From Methanoregula sp. (lineage in GTDB: Archaea > Halobacteriota > Methanomicrobia > Methanomicrobiales > Methanospirillaceae): a DNA stretch of 44,176 bases. Below, one piece after another: positions 1 through 8,237 of this stretch. The stretch's first letter is position 1. Each line of letters begins with the position of its first letter. Made by a program: the position numbers and the translations under genes. The stretch lies in contig JAUYTV010000006.1 in assembly GCA_030694985.1 (NCBI GenBank), positions 1 to 44,176 on the forward strand, read 5' to 3'. Under the pieces are notes generated by a model. The model worked only from the letters and a program-made list of their open reading frames with translations. It did not search any database and was not told where the DNA came from.

Positions 1-3000
1 GGACTGCATTGTCCAAAATGTTGAAAAAAACTTTGGCAAGCAGCGTGTCGGCAAACACTTCGGTTCTGGCAGGAAGATCGTTTTTCACCTGGACCTGTTC
101 ATGTGGTGCTTGCTTTGCTGCAATGTTAACAAGTCTCTGCATATCCTGCCAGGCTGGGGCATGGACACCGATCTCTTCGTATTCTTTCATGAACCGGATC
201 ATGGTTGAGATTCGCCCGGCAGCAGTTGCAGCATTCTGGCAATATTCATTGAGCGTGGGATCGTGCTGCATTTCTTCCAGTAATCCAAGGTATGCCATCA
301 GTGCATTCAGCTGGTTGTTGATATCGTGCCGGGTAATGCCAGAGAGAAGGTTAAGCTTTTTGTTGGCCTGTCTTAGAGCCTCCTCTGCCCTTAGGCGTTC
401 GGTAACATCATGCAGGATCCCTTCAACACCGAGCACCTTTCCCTGTGCATCATAATAAAAATGGCTGCTTGCTGTGGCGTGGCGTATGGTTCCGTCACCG
501 GCTTTGAGAGTAAGTGGATAGTCATTGACTTCCCCTTTCTCTGCAAGCACTGCCAGGAATTGTTCGCGTTCTGTGGGATCAGCGTAAACATCACGGGTGA
601 CATTAAGCCCTATCATATGATCAGGAGATGGCCATGCGGCGAGTATGGCTCCGCGCGGACTTGCCATCGTCACATTGCCTTGCAAATCTGTCCGGTAGAA
701 CAGATCCTGCATGTTATCGATGATTGTGCGGTACTTTTCCTCGCTCTCCCTTAGTGCTTCTTCTGCCCGTTTGCGGTTGGTGAAGTCGGTGAGGACGGAT
801 AACATTGTTGGTTTGTCCCGGTTCGGGATCGGCGTCGCCCGTACCATAACCCACCGCTGCTCCATAGAAGGCCCATAAAGCACGATCTCATAGGGTTCAA
901 CCGGGATGCCACGGTGGCGGAGCCCTATGTTCTTTTTAATCAGGTCATGGTATTCAGGGGCAACATAGGACAAGACCGACGTACCGACTATCTGTTCCGG
1001 TGTTTTTCCCATCAGGCGCGCTCCTTCAGTATTGACAAAGACGATGGTCTCTCCATCATGGATGATAACATAGTCCGGCAGCTGCGCTTCGAGCAGCTGA
1101 TAGATTGCTTCACTCTCCCGCAGCGCCTGTTCGGTCTTTTTGAATTCCGTGATATCGCGAATGGAAATTACACTCTTTTTCGTACCCGGAATCATGGCCG
1201 CTGAAAGAAATGCATGCCTGATCTCCCCGTTTTTATGGATAAACCTGAATTCATAATTCTTTGGTGCGGAATCAGGATCAGTCCGCCGGCGGTGGTGGTA
1301 TTCCAGCATTTTTGGCAGATCCTCTTGTACAATCAGTTGCGGCCATTTCATCTGCCCCTCAGTTTCCTCTTTTGTATACCCCCAGATCTTCTCCATCTCA
1401 TCGTTGATCCGGGATATCGTTGTATCCTCTTCAAGGATGACCATTGCGATGCCGGTATTTTCAAAGATCGTCTCGTAGAGTTCCTCAGCGTGTACTCGTT
1501 CAGTAATATCCACAAGTGATGCCACGCTGTTTTTCGAGCCTGGGATCATGTCTACATAGACAAAGCAGGTATGGACGGTATTTTTCGCATCAATAAGTTT
1601 GCATTCATAGACTTTTGGGGCGAGGGTTGGATCGTTACGTCTGGCGTAATGGTACTGTTTCATCCGTTCGACATCGTCTTTGTCGATAAAAACAGTCCAG
1701 CTTTTCTTGTTCTCCTGCTCCTCCCGGGGAACCCCGGTTATTTTTACCCAGCCATCATTGGCGAGCAGGATGGTAGTGTCCGGCGCAATAATGATGGTGG
1801 CGGCGCCGGTATTATTAAAAATCGTCCGGTAGAGGTTTTCAGATTCTTTTAGTGTCTGCTCTATCTCCACTCGTTTGGTAATATCAACAACAGATGCCAC
1901 ACTCCGGGTTGTTCCGTGAATTACCCCGACATGAACGATACAATGCCGGATTTCTCCTGACCTGTTGACAAACCGGAACTCGTACACTCTGGGGGCACTC
2001 GGCGGGTCGTTGCGGCGATCATAGTGATACTGTTTCATCCGCTCGAGATCTTCTTTGACTACAAACTCTGTCCATTTTTTCTGGCCTTCCAACTCCTTAA
2101 TAGAAAAGCCGGACAACGATGCAAATCCTGAGTTTGCCACGGCAATGGTGGTGTCCTTCTCAATAATGATGGTGGCAGCCCCGGTCATCTCAAAGATTGT
2201 CCGGTACAGGTTCTCTGATTTTTTTAAGGATTCTTCTGCCTGTTTTCGTTCGGTGATATCCCGGAAAATTCCTTCGACCCCGAGGTAATTCCCGTCCGCA
2301 TCAAAATACTCGTGACTGCTGGTGGAGATAATGAATGGTGTACCGTCCCGTTTTTTAAACGTTACTTCATAATTGGTAACCGACCTCCTGTTCTCCAGTT
2401 CTGCAAGGAATGACTTCCTTTCTTCCGGGTGTAAATACAGGGTCTGTGCAATATCTTTCCCGTAGAGCTCCGTTACTGATGAATAGCCAAGCAGCGTTGC
2501 AAGAGACGGACTTGCGAGAATCAGGTTACCCTCCGCATCGCTGCGATAGTAGATATCCTGGATATTCTCTAAAATGCTCCGGTAATCCTGTTCACTTTTC
2601 TGGATTTGCTGCTGGCTCTCTCTCAAGGTATTCAATTGCTGCTGAATTTCCTCTTCACTTGCTGCCAGTTCCTCATAGGAAGCCTGCAACTCCTCTTCTG
2701 CCGTTTTTCGCTCAGTGATATCCACGAGCATGACCACTACGGCAGGTTTACCCTCGTATATGATGCTGCCCGAGGAAAGATAGGCCCATCGGGCTTCTTT
2801 TGATCGGGTGAGATATTTCACCTCATATTTCGTTGGGACTGCCTCTCCCCTTTGCCGGCCAAGACCCCGTTCTTTGATCATATCCTGAAAATCCGGATGG
2901 ATCATTTCCCAGAAATTCATAGAGCAAAGTTCTTCTTTGCTATAGCCCGACATCTGCGCTGCATAGTCATTGATATATACGTCCCTGTCTCCCTGAAGGA

Positions 3001-3463
3001 CTGCAATACCAACAGGAGATGTGTCTGCAAGTACACGGAATTTCTCTTCGCTCTCTTTGAACGCCCTGTCCGTAATGCGTCGTTCAACCGCAGTCCGGGT
3101 TTTATGCGAGAGCTCGGCAAACTGCGCCTGGGGGTTCCCGCCTTTCTGAAGGTAATAATCTGCCCCGTTGTTGAGTGCAAGGATCACGACCTCTTCGCGC
3201 CCTCTTCCCGTGAAAAGGATAAAGGGGATACCTCCATGGTAAAGCCGGACCTGTTTTAAAAATTCAAGTCCATCCATATCCGGCATCTGGTAATCGGAGA
3301 TGATGGCATCGAATTGCTCCGTTTTAAGAAGATTTAGGGCAGCAGATGCAGAATCGATAATTGTAACAGAGAAATTTACGGATTTCTCAAGAAACAGCTT
3401 CCCGATCTCAAGCAAGGTGGGCTCGTCATCGACGTAGAGGATTCGCATCTTATCTGCCATCAT
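1..3463 (-). CDS. Receiver-domain multi-PAS sensor histidine kinase (3' end beyond window)
   Basis: Hybrid signalling protein with an N-terminal CheY-like receiver: acidic pair in 'YVDDEP', phospho-acceptor Asp in 'ISDYQMPDMDG' and the conserved Lys in 'YYLQKGG'. About seven PAS modules follow, each ending in a 'DITER/DITEF/DFTNR' signature. Then come an H-box 'SGITRHDINNQL' and the start of a HATPase (N-box 'VFFNILDNAV'), where the window ends, so the C-terminal G boxes are not visible. No membrane segment is seen, so it is probably a cytoplasmic kinase that is itself phosphorylated. The ATG at 3463 overlaps the stop of the upstream kinase (ATGA), which implies translational coupling; ATG at 3460 is an alternative start. 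The third to fifth PAS modules resemble one another and look like tandem duplicates. The signal sensed cannot be read from the sequence. Confidence 0.9.
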   Translation of the reverse strand, partial: MMADKMRILYVDDEPTLLEIGKLFLEKSVNFSVTIIDSASAALNLLKTEQFDAIISDYQMPDMDGLEFLKQVRLYHGGIPFILFTGRGREEVVILALNNGADYYLQKGGNPQAQFAELSHKTRTAVERRITDRAFKESEEKFRVLADTSPVGIAVLQGDRDVYINDYAAQMSGYSKEELCSMNFWEMIHPDFQDMIKERGLGRQRGEAVPTKYEVKYLTRSKEARWAYLSSGSIIYEGKPAVVVMLVDITERKTAEEELQASYEELAASEEEIQQQLNTLRESQQQIQKSEQDYRSILENIQDIYYRSDAEGNLILASPSLATLLGYSSVTELYGKDIAQTLYLHPEERKSFLAELENRRSVTNYEVTFKKRDGTPFIISTSSHEYFDADGNYLGVEGIFRDITERKQAEESLKKSENLYRTIFEMTGAATIIIEKDTTIAVANSGFASLSGFSIKELEGQKKWTEFVVKEDLERMKQYHYDRRNDPPSAPRVYEFRFVNRSGEIRHCIVHVGVIHGTTRSVASVVDITKRVEIEQTLKESENLYRTIFNNTGAATIIIAPDTTILLANDGWVKITGVPREEQENKKSWTVFIDKDDVERMKQYHYARRNDPTLAPKVYECKLIDAKNTVHTCFVYVDMIPGSKNSVASLVDITERVHAEELYETIFENTGIAMVILEEDTTISRINDEMEKIWGYTKEETEGQMKWPQLIVQEDLPKMLEYHHRRRTDPDSAPKNYEFRFIHKNGEIRHAFLSAAMIPGTKKSVISIRDITEFKKTEQALRESEAIYQLLEAQLPDYVIIHDGETIVFVNTEGARLMGKTPEQIVGTSVLSYVAPEYHDLIKKNIGLRHRGIPVEPYEIVLYGPSMEQRWVMVRATPIPNRDKPTMLSVLTDFTNRKRAEEALRESEEKYRTIIDNMQDLFYRTDLQGNVTMASPRGAILAAWPSPDHMIGLNVTRDVYADPTEREQFLAVLAEKGEVNDYPLTLKAGDGTIRHATASSHFYYDAQGKVLGVEGILHDVTERLRAEEALRQANKKLNLLSGITRHDINNQLNALMAYLGLLEEMQHDPTLNEYCQNAATAAGRISTMIRFMKEYEEIGVHAPAWQDMQRLVNIAAKQAPHEQVQVKNDLPARTEVFADTLLAKVFFNILDNAV

Positions 3464-5496
3464 GCATCATCCCCTGTTGAACGCCACATACCCTTTGGTA
3501 CCGTAATCTCGAACCGCACCCCTTTTCCCGGCTCACCGGTTTCACTGATGGTTATGCCAGTTATAGACAGGATCTCCTTAGACAGGAACAGGCCAAGTCC
3601 GGTACGTTTGCCAAACCCTTTTAAAAAGAGTTTTTTCTTATCCTCTATTGTAATACCCACACCGTCATCGCAATAGATGATGATAAGATTGTCTGTTGTT
3701 TCCCGTAGAGAATAATCCATCTGGGTCACGTGAACGCCATGACGCAGAGAATTTTCCATCAGGGTGAAGAATACCTTCTCGATGAGGGGATCGACAAAAA
3801 TCTCTACACCCTTCACAGCAACATTAATTTTGGGACCCGACAGTTTCAGCTGCTCTGTTACAGAGTCAATGATCCCAGACACGTGTTGCCATTTCGGCGC
3901 TGTGGTCCCGATATCCTGGTAATCGCGGGCAAACTCAATCTGCCACTGGATCGTTTCTGCGGCTTCTTCTTCCTTCTGAATATACCCTAAAAACACAGGA
4001 TCTGTTACATCTTCTTTTGATAATTCAAGATATGTCCGCAATCCCATGAGCTGGTTGAGGATGTCATGCCGGGTGATGCTGTTGAGCATTGCGAGTTTAC
4101 TATTTGCCTGCTGTAGCGCCTCGTCGGCCCGCTTGCGTTCAGTGATGTCCCAGAGCGTGGTGATGCGGTTGATCTCGCCGCCAACAACGATCTGCTGAGA
4201 GTGCATATCTGCCCAGAACATTGAACCATCCTTGCGCAGACCCCGCGCTTCGTATGGATCTTCTGAACCTGCTGCGTTCTTCTCTTTTATTGTTTCTACA
4301 AACTCCGGAGCCGCCAGAGTGAGCACATTTTTGCCGATCATCTCATCGTGCGAATAACCAAAGAGCTCGCAGGCACGTTCGTTAAGATCCTTAATAATAC
4401 CCGCCCGGTGGATGATAATTCCTTCAACCGTTGCCTCGACCAGCTGCCGGAACCGGATCTCACTCTCCTTTAAGGTCTCTTCTGCTTTTTTTCGTTCAGT
4501 AACATCCCGTGTAACGCTGATAATATGCAAAACACCCTGCAGGAAAATGATTTTGGCAGATACCAGACCAGGAAGTTTACTCTTGTCTTTTCTTTGAAAT
4601 TCTGCCTCGAAGTTATCACAAAAATCTTTCTTTTTAAGTTCAGCTACGAGTTTTTCCCGTTTTTTATGGTCCGTCCAGATATTGATATCAAAACATGATC
4701 TTCCGATTGTTTCTTCGCGAGTAAACCCGGTAATTGCGGTAAACCCATCATTGATGTTTACAATGATCCCATCGTCAAGCCGGGAAATGAGAGTTGCATC
4801 GGGACTGGTGTTAAAGATCAGTTCAAATTCTTTTTTTGCTTCGAGCATCTCCGCATTCATTCGCTGGTTGACCATCATGATCAAACCAAATGTGATGAAA
4901 AGTCCTTCAATGAGGGAGGCAAGGAAAGTTGCCGTTTGTATCAGAGAAGGGGTGAACAAGGTTTCGACCGGGGTAATCGTGAAGACTGCTACAGCGCGGA
5001 ATATAAAAAAACCCCCATATGCCAGAAAAACTGCGGCAATGAGATTTGCACAAGTAGAAATCGATCGTATTTTATTTCCAAGCAGACTCATTGCAGTAAA
5101 AAATGAGATGATTGCGAGGGTCGCTGAGAAGACCACTGTTCGTATGGTGATATCATCCATCCCGTACGTATGATAAAAAAAAGAGATAAGAAAAACGGTC
5201 AGGATCACAATGATAGCCCATCGATTTTCCTCCTGATCAAGGAACCGCGTGATCCCAATATAGATAGAAATGGCTCCTGAAATGAGCAGGGTATTTGCAA
5301 GGATTACAAAGAGTATGGGATTTGTATCCTGCATGAGTAATAATACATACCCGACAGCTGCCATTGAACTGCCTACAACCCACCATCCAACCCCACGGTA
5401 CGTTTTATTGATCAGGTACTGGAAAAAGAATGCAATTGCCTGAATGTCTGCAACAACAGCCAGAATGATAGCAATTGTGGGAATGTCGATCTCCAT
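3460..5496 (-). CDS. 7TM-PAS-PAS sensor histidine kinase
   Basis: Membrane sensor kinase of 678 residues. Seven hydrophobic segments fill about residues 4-210, giving a 7TM input domain. Two PAS modules (about 220-345 and 350-460) end in 'DVTERKKAEE' and 'DITERKRADE'. The H-box is 'NSITRHDILNQL', and the HATPase has N-box 'ENSLRHG', G1 'DDGVGI' and G2 'GLGLFLSKEIL', so all kinase motifs are intact. This is the H-box style common in Methanomicrobiales kinases. Its stop overlaps the start of the receiver/multi-PAS kinase, so the two are probably co-translated and may form one pathway. An 11-bp inverted repeat lies just upstream of the start codon. The ligand is unknown; a membrane-located or small lipophilic signal is only a guess. 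Confidence 0.92.
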   Translation of the reverse strand: MEIDIPTIAIILAVVADIQAIAFFFQYLINKTYRGVGWWVVGSSMAAVGYVLLLMQDTNPILFVILANTLLISGAISIYIGITRFLDQEENRWAIIVILTVFLISFFYHTYGMDDITIRTVVFSATLAIISFFTAMSLLGNKIRSISTCANLIAAVFLAYGGFFIFRAVAVFTITPVETLFTPSLIQTATFLASLIEGLFITFGLIMMVNQRMNAEMLEAKKEFELIFNTSPDATLISRLDDGIIVNINDGFTAITGFTREETIGRSCFDINIWTDHKKREKLVAELKKKDFCDNFEAEFQRKDKSKLPGLVSAKIIFLQGVLHIISVTRDVTERKKAEETLKESEIRFRQLVEATVEGIIIHRAGIIKDLNERACELFGYSHDEMIGKNVLTLAAPEFVETIKEKNAAGSEDPYEARGLRKDGSMFWADMHSQQIVVGGEINRITTLWDITERKRADEALQQANSKLAMLNSITRHDILNQLMGLRTYLELSKEDVTDPVFLGYIQKEEEAAETIQWQIEFARDYQDIGTTAPKWQHVSGIIDSVTEQLKLSGPKINVAVKGVEIFVDPLIEKVFFTLMENSLRHGVHVTQMDYSLRETTDNLIIIYCDDGVGITIEDKKKLFLKGFGKRTGLGLFLSKEILSITGITISETGEPGKGVRFEITVPKGMWRSTGDDA

Positions 5497-5523
5497 TTTT
5501 GTTTACCTGTGATCCATCTTTTT

Positions 5524-5592
5524 TGACCGAATAGGGAAATAACTATGGTAATAATGCGGATGCTCCTTAACCCTGCAATTGCTATTCGGTCA
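5524..5592. repeat. Perfect 11-bp inverted repeat upstream of sensor kinase
   Basis: TGACCGAATAG at 5524-5534 is mirrored exactly by CTATTCGGTCA at 5582-5592, with 47 bases between. It sits 28-96 bases before the start codon of the minus-strand 7TM kinase. It could be a two-site operator or the base of a long hairpin in the 5' leader. Which of these is not decidable from one copy. Confidence 0.6.
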
Positions 5593-5709
5593 TGTGTCCT
5601 GCATGAGATCATATCGGAAAAAATGGCTTATCGCTGTTTTGAATGGGTAACGCTTGAAGTGAGTAAATTACAAAGATGGTGGCTGATGCCATTATACCCC
5701 AAAATACGA

Positions 5710-5835
5710 TGAACGCCGCCGCCCCCGAAGGGACGCCCCTGCGGCGGTTTTGATGACTAAAATGTTGAAACCTCTATGCCCCGCCGTGCCTCGGAATGGC
5801 CCTGATTCGGGGGAACCTCCCCAACAAATTTTTTA
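5710..5835. other. GC-rich palindromic element, possible structured RNA or dispersed repeat
   Basis: A GC-rich block stands out from its AT-rich surroundings. CCGCCG and CGGCGG form a stem around a C/G-rich loop (about 5716-5748) and are followed by TTTT. A second GC-rich part (about 5780-5822) ends in CCTCCCC and then a T-run. A TATA-like ATTATAC lies about 25 bases ahead on the plus strand. It has no credible reading frame. It may be a small RNA gene, a bidirectional terminator or a genomic repeat. The group II intron begins just after it. Confidence 0.35.
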
Positions 5836-6404
5836 ATAACTATCTTACCCACATGAAACAGCGAATCAGCGACAAGAAGCCAAATGAAAGATTGCACAAA
5901 GCCATCCTATCCGTTTGGGATGTCCCTCCCACAGCATGCGTAACTGGTAACGGATTCGTGTGAAGCCTGTGGGACAACGTGGAGAAAAACTGGAAGTCTG
6001 AACCGGTCAATCTGCCAGGGAAACAACGCCATGGAGAAGCAAACGCTGAATCATCGTAAGAGTCGTGATTTATAACAAGCGAAAACAGACTGACACGCTT
6101 GAACCAAAAGGTACGGAATCCGGCAGTTTTGGCTTTCGCCACGAAACTGCGAACGGACACAGGGTTCCCGGCTTACAGATGGCTCCTAAAGCGTTGACAA
6201 TTATCTTGCATATGGAACTTGGTAAACCTCATGAACTCCCGAAATCGGGTAAGAACCTCGCGAGGGGAACTAACTGTTCAGGAGGCAGAGGAGACAGTAA
6301 AAAGCAAATGCCTGCCAGTAATCGGCAGGATAGGATTGAATAATCCAACCGGAAACGGTGCTGACTTGCTGATGGTATTTTACGGCAAAGAAGGGAGGCT
6401 ACCT

Positions 6405-7892
6405 ATGAATGTACTGCATTCAATTACGTTTCACTACGAGAAGCATACAGACAAAGACCTTGCGACCCAGTGGAACTCAATTCACTGGAAAGATGTAAGG
6501 GCTCACGTCAATAGATTGCAGACCCGGATTGCAAAGGCCGTAATGGAAAGAAAATGGCACCTTGTGAAAAGATTACAGTACCTGCTGACACACTCACACA
6601 ATGCAAAACAACTGGCAGTTCGAGTTGTCACACAAAAACGGGGTAAAAGAACACCCGGAGTAGACGGGGAGCTCTGGATTACTGCATCAGATAAAATGCA
6701 AGCAGTCTCCAGACTAACCGACAAACAGTATTCTGCTCATCCACTGAAACGTATCTTTATCCCCAAATCGGGAACTGATACAAAACGACCGCTCTCCATT
6801 CCCACCATGATAGACCGAGCCATGCAGGCGTTGTACGCTCTGGCACTTCAGCCAATTGCCGAAACGCTCGCTGACAAACGGTCATTTGGATTCCGGCTCT
6901 TTCGAAGTGCTCAGGATGCGTCAGTATATGCATTCACCTGTCTGGCGCAAAAGAACTCGGCTGAATGGATACTTGAAGGAGATATCAGAGGATGCTTTGA
7001 TAATATCTCTCATGAATGGTTGAAGAATAATGTCCTGATAGACCGGACAATTCTCACGCAGTTTCTCAAAGCCGGTTTTGTCTACGACAAGAAACTCTAT
7101 CCTACAGATTTGGGAACGCCGCAAGGTGGAGTGATCTCTCCACTGCTCGCCAACCTGACACTGGACGGTTTAGAGTCGTTACTGGCTCAGCGATATCCCA
7201 AAAAGAAAGTCTACTTTATCAGATACGCAGATGATTTTCTCGTAACAGCCCCGACAAAGGAAATGGCTGAAGAAATCCGGGAAGTCATCCGTGAATTCCT
7301 TACCGTGCGCGGGTTGGAATTATCTGAACAGAAAACTGTTATAACTCACATAACTGACGGTTTTGACTTTCTGGGATGGAACTTCCGTAAATATCGGGGA
7401 ATACTCCTGATAAAACCGTCACGGAAATCAATTGGGAGAATCATAGAGAAAATCCGGGATATTCTTCACAGAGCCGCCGCATGGACACAGGATGAGTTAA
7501 TCGCGGCTCTTAACACGGTTGTTGTCGGGTGGGCAAATTACCATCGCCATATTGTTGCTGCGGATACATTCAGGAGACTGGATAGTATTGTGTGGAATAT
7601 GTTATGGAAATGGGCTAAACGACGGCACCCGGAGAAAGGGCATCGATGGATTGCCAAAAGGTACTGGCACACTGATGGTACTCGTAACTGGGTCTTTAAA
7701 ACCGGAACAATCCGGCTCAAACAATTTTCAGACACCAAAATACGGAGGCACTCTCAAGTCAGACTTGATGCAAATCCATTCCTTGACCGGGATTATTTTC
7801 TCGGCAGAATGAATGCATCAAGGGTCTTGACACCGGAATCTCAAATCAAATTGTCTTTCTTTTCCTATGGCCGCCCGGTAACCGGGTTGTGA
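6405..7892 (+). CDS. ltrA: Group II intron reverse transcriptase/maturase
   Basis: Intron-encoded protein of 495 residues that would assist splicing and reverse-transcribe the intron RNA during retrohoming. An N-terminal RVT_N-type region (about 20-90) leads into the polymerase, with a first catalytic Asp in 'EGDIRGCFDN' (193), 'GTPQGGVISPLLAN' (about 238-250) and 'YADD' (274-277). The maturase X domain follows ('FLGWNF' to 'WANYH'). No HNH endonuclease with paired cysteines is visible at the C terminus, so it appears to be of the RT-X type. The start at 6405 is chosen because GGGAGG stands at 6393-6398, six bases ahead; the frame is open back to a TTG at 6219 but that part belongs to the structured intron RNA. 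The gene is intact. Confidence 0.93.
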   Translation: MNVLHSITFHYEKHTDKDLATQWNSIHWKDVRAHVNRLQTRIAKAVMERKWHLVKRLQYLLTHSHNAKQLAVRVVTQKRGKRTPGVDGELWITASDKMQAVSRLTDKQYSAHPLKRIFIPKSGTDTKRPLSIPTMIDRAMQALYALALQPIAETLADKRSFGFRLFRSAQDASVYAFTCLAQKNSAEWILEGDIRGCFDNISHEWLKNNVLIDRTILTQFLKAGFVYDKKLYPTDLGTPQGGVISPLLANLTLDGLESLLAQRYPKKKVYFIRYADDFLVTAPTKEMAEEIREVIREFLTVRGLELSEQKTVITHITDGFDFLGWNFRKYRGILLIKPSRKSIGRIIEKIRDILHRAAAWTQDELIAALNTVVVGWANYHRHIVAADTFRRLDSIVWNMLWKWAKRRHPEKGHRWIAKRYWHTDGTRNWVFKTGTIRLKQFSDTKIRRHSQVRLDANPFLDRDYFLGRMNASRVLTPESQIKLSFFSYGRPVTGL

Positions 7893-7899
7893 AATGCTT

Positions 7900-7934
7900 G
7901 AGCCGTATGATGCGAAAGTATCACGTACGGTTCT
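7900..7934 (+). ncRNA. Group II intron domain V
   Basis: The hairpin runs from GAGCCGTATGATGC through a GAAA tetraloop to GTATCACGTACGGTTCT. This is the catalytic-core helix of group II introns, placed just after the maturase stop codon. Its near-canonical sequence suggests that the ribozyme core is preserved. Confidence 0.9.
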
Positions 7935-8237
7935 TAGAAGAGGGGGGAGAGGTGACTCTTCTCCCTTATTCGGCGAACCGAAAAAAATAGATTAAATTTT
8001 ACCAATTCATCTCAATGGATGTGTGGTCAGGCACGTGAGGCCGCATGGTCACGAATTTTAAAATCCAGCCAGTAAAAGACACGAATCGTCAGGAATATGC
8101 CTGCGTGCGTGGTCGAATGTCTCTGCCGTTCCAATTGAAAAAGACCCTCCGGTCACCAGTGATTGCATCAATGATATGGTTAATACAAAACCAGCGTCCT
8201 GATGGTTTACCGTCAGTTTCCTTCGATGGCCAGACAA

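Larger units (their letters stand above)
5867..7968 (+). mobile_element. Group II intron (boundaries approximate)
   Basis: Identified by the encoded maturase, a clear domain V at 7900-7934 and a following domain VI-like hairpin (about 7939-7965). The 5' non-coding part (from about 5867 to 6400) contains 'GACAAGAAGCC' and 'GCATGCGTAACTGGTAACGG', which look like the structured 5' half of bacterial group II introns. The expected GUGYG 5' end is not evident; CAGCG at 5867 is the best-placed candidate, so the 5' boundary is an inference. The 3' end is placed near the TTAT before the exon hairpin TTCGG-CGAA-CCGAA. The element lies between two kinase genes, antisense to both, and interrupts no recognisable gene. 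From its end to 8237 I see no gene. Confidence 0.7.

Noticed and set aside
6219-6404. Upstream part of the maturase frame from TTG 6219
   Set aside because: It overlaps structured intron RNA, and the ATG at 6405 has a strong ribosome binding site and gives the usual N terminus.
8045-8237. Short plus-strand frame after the intron
   Set aside because: No ribosome site, no recognisable domain, and it continues into the antisense of the next kinase.
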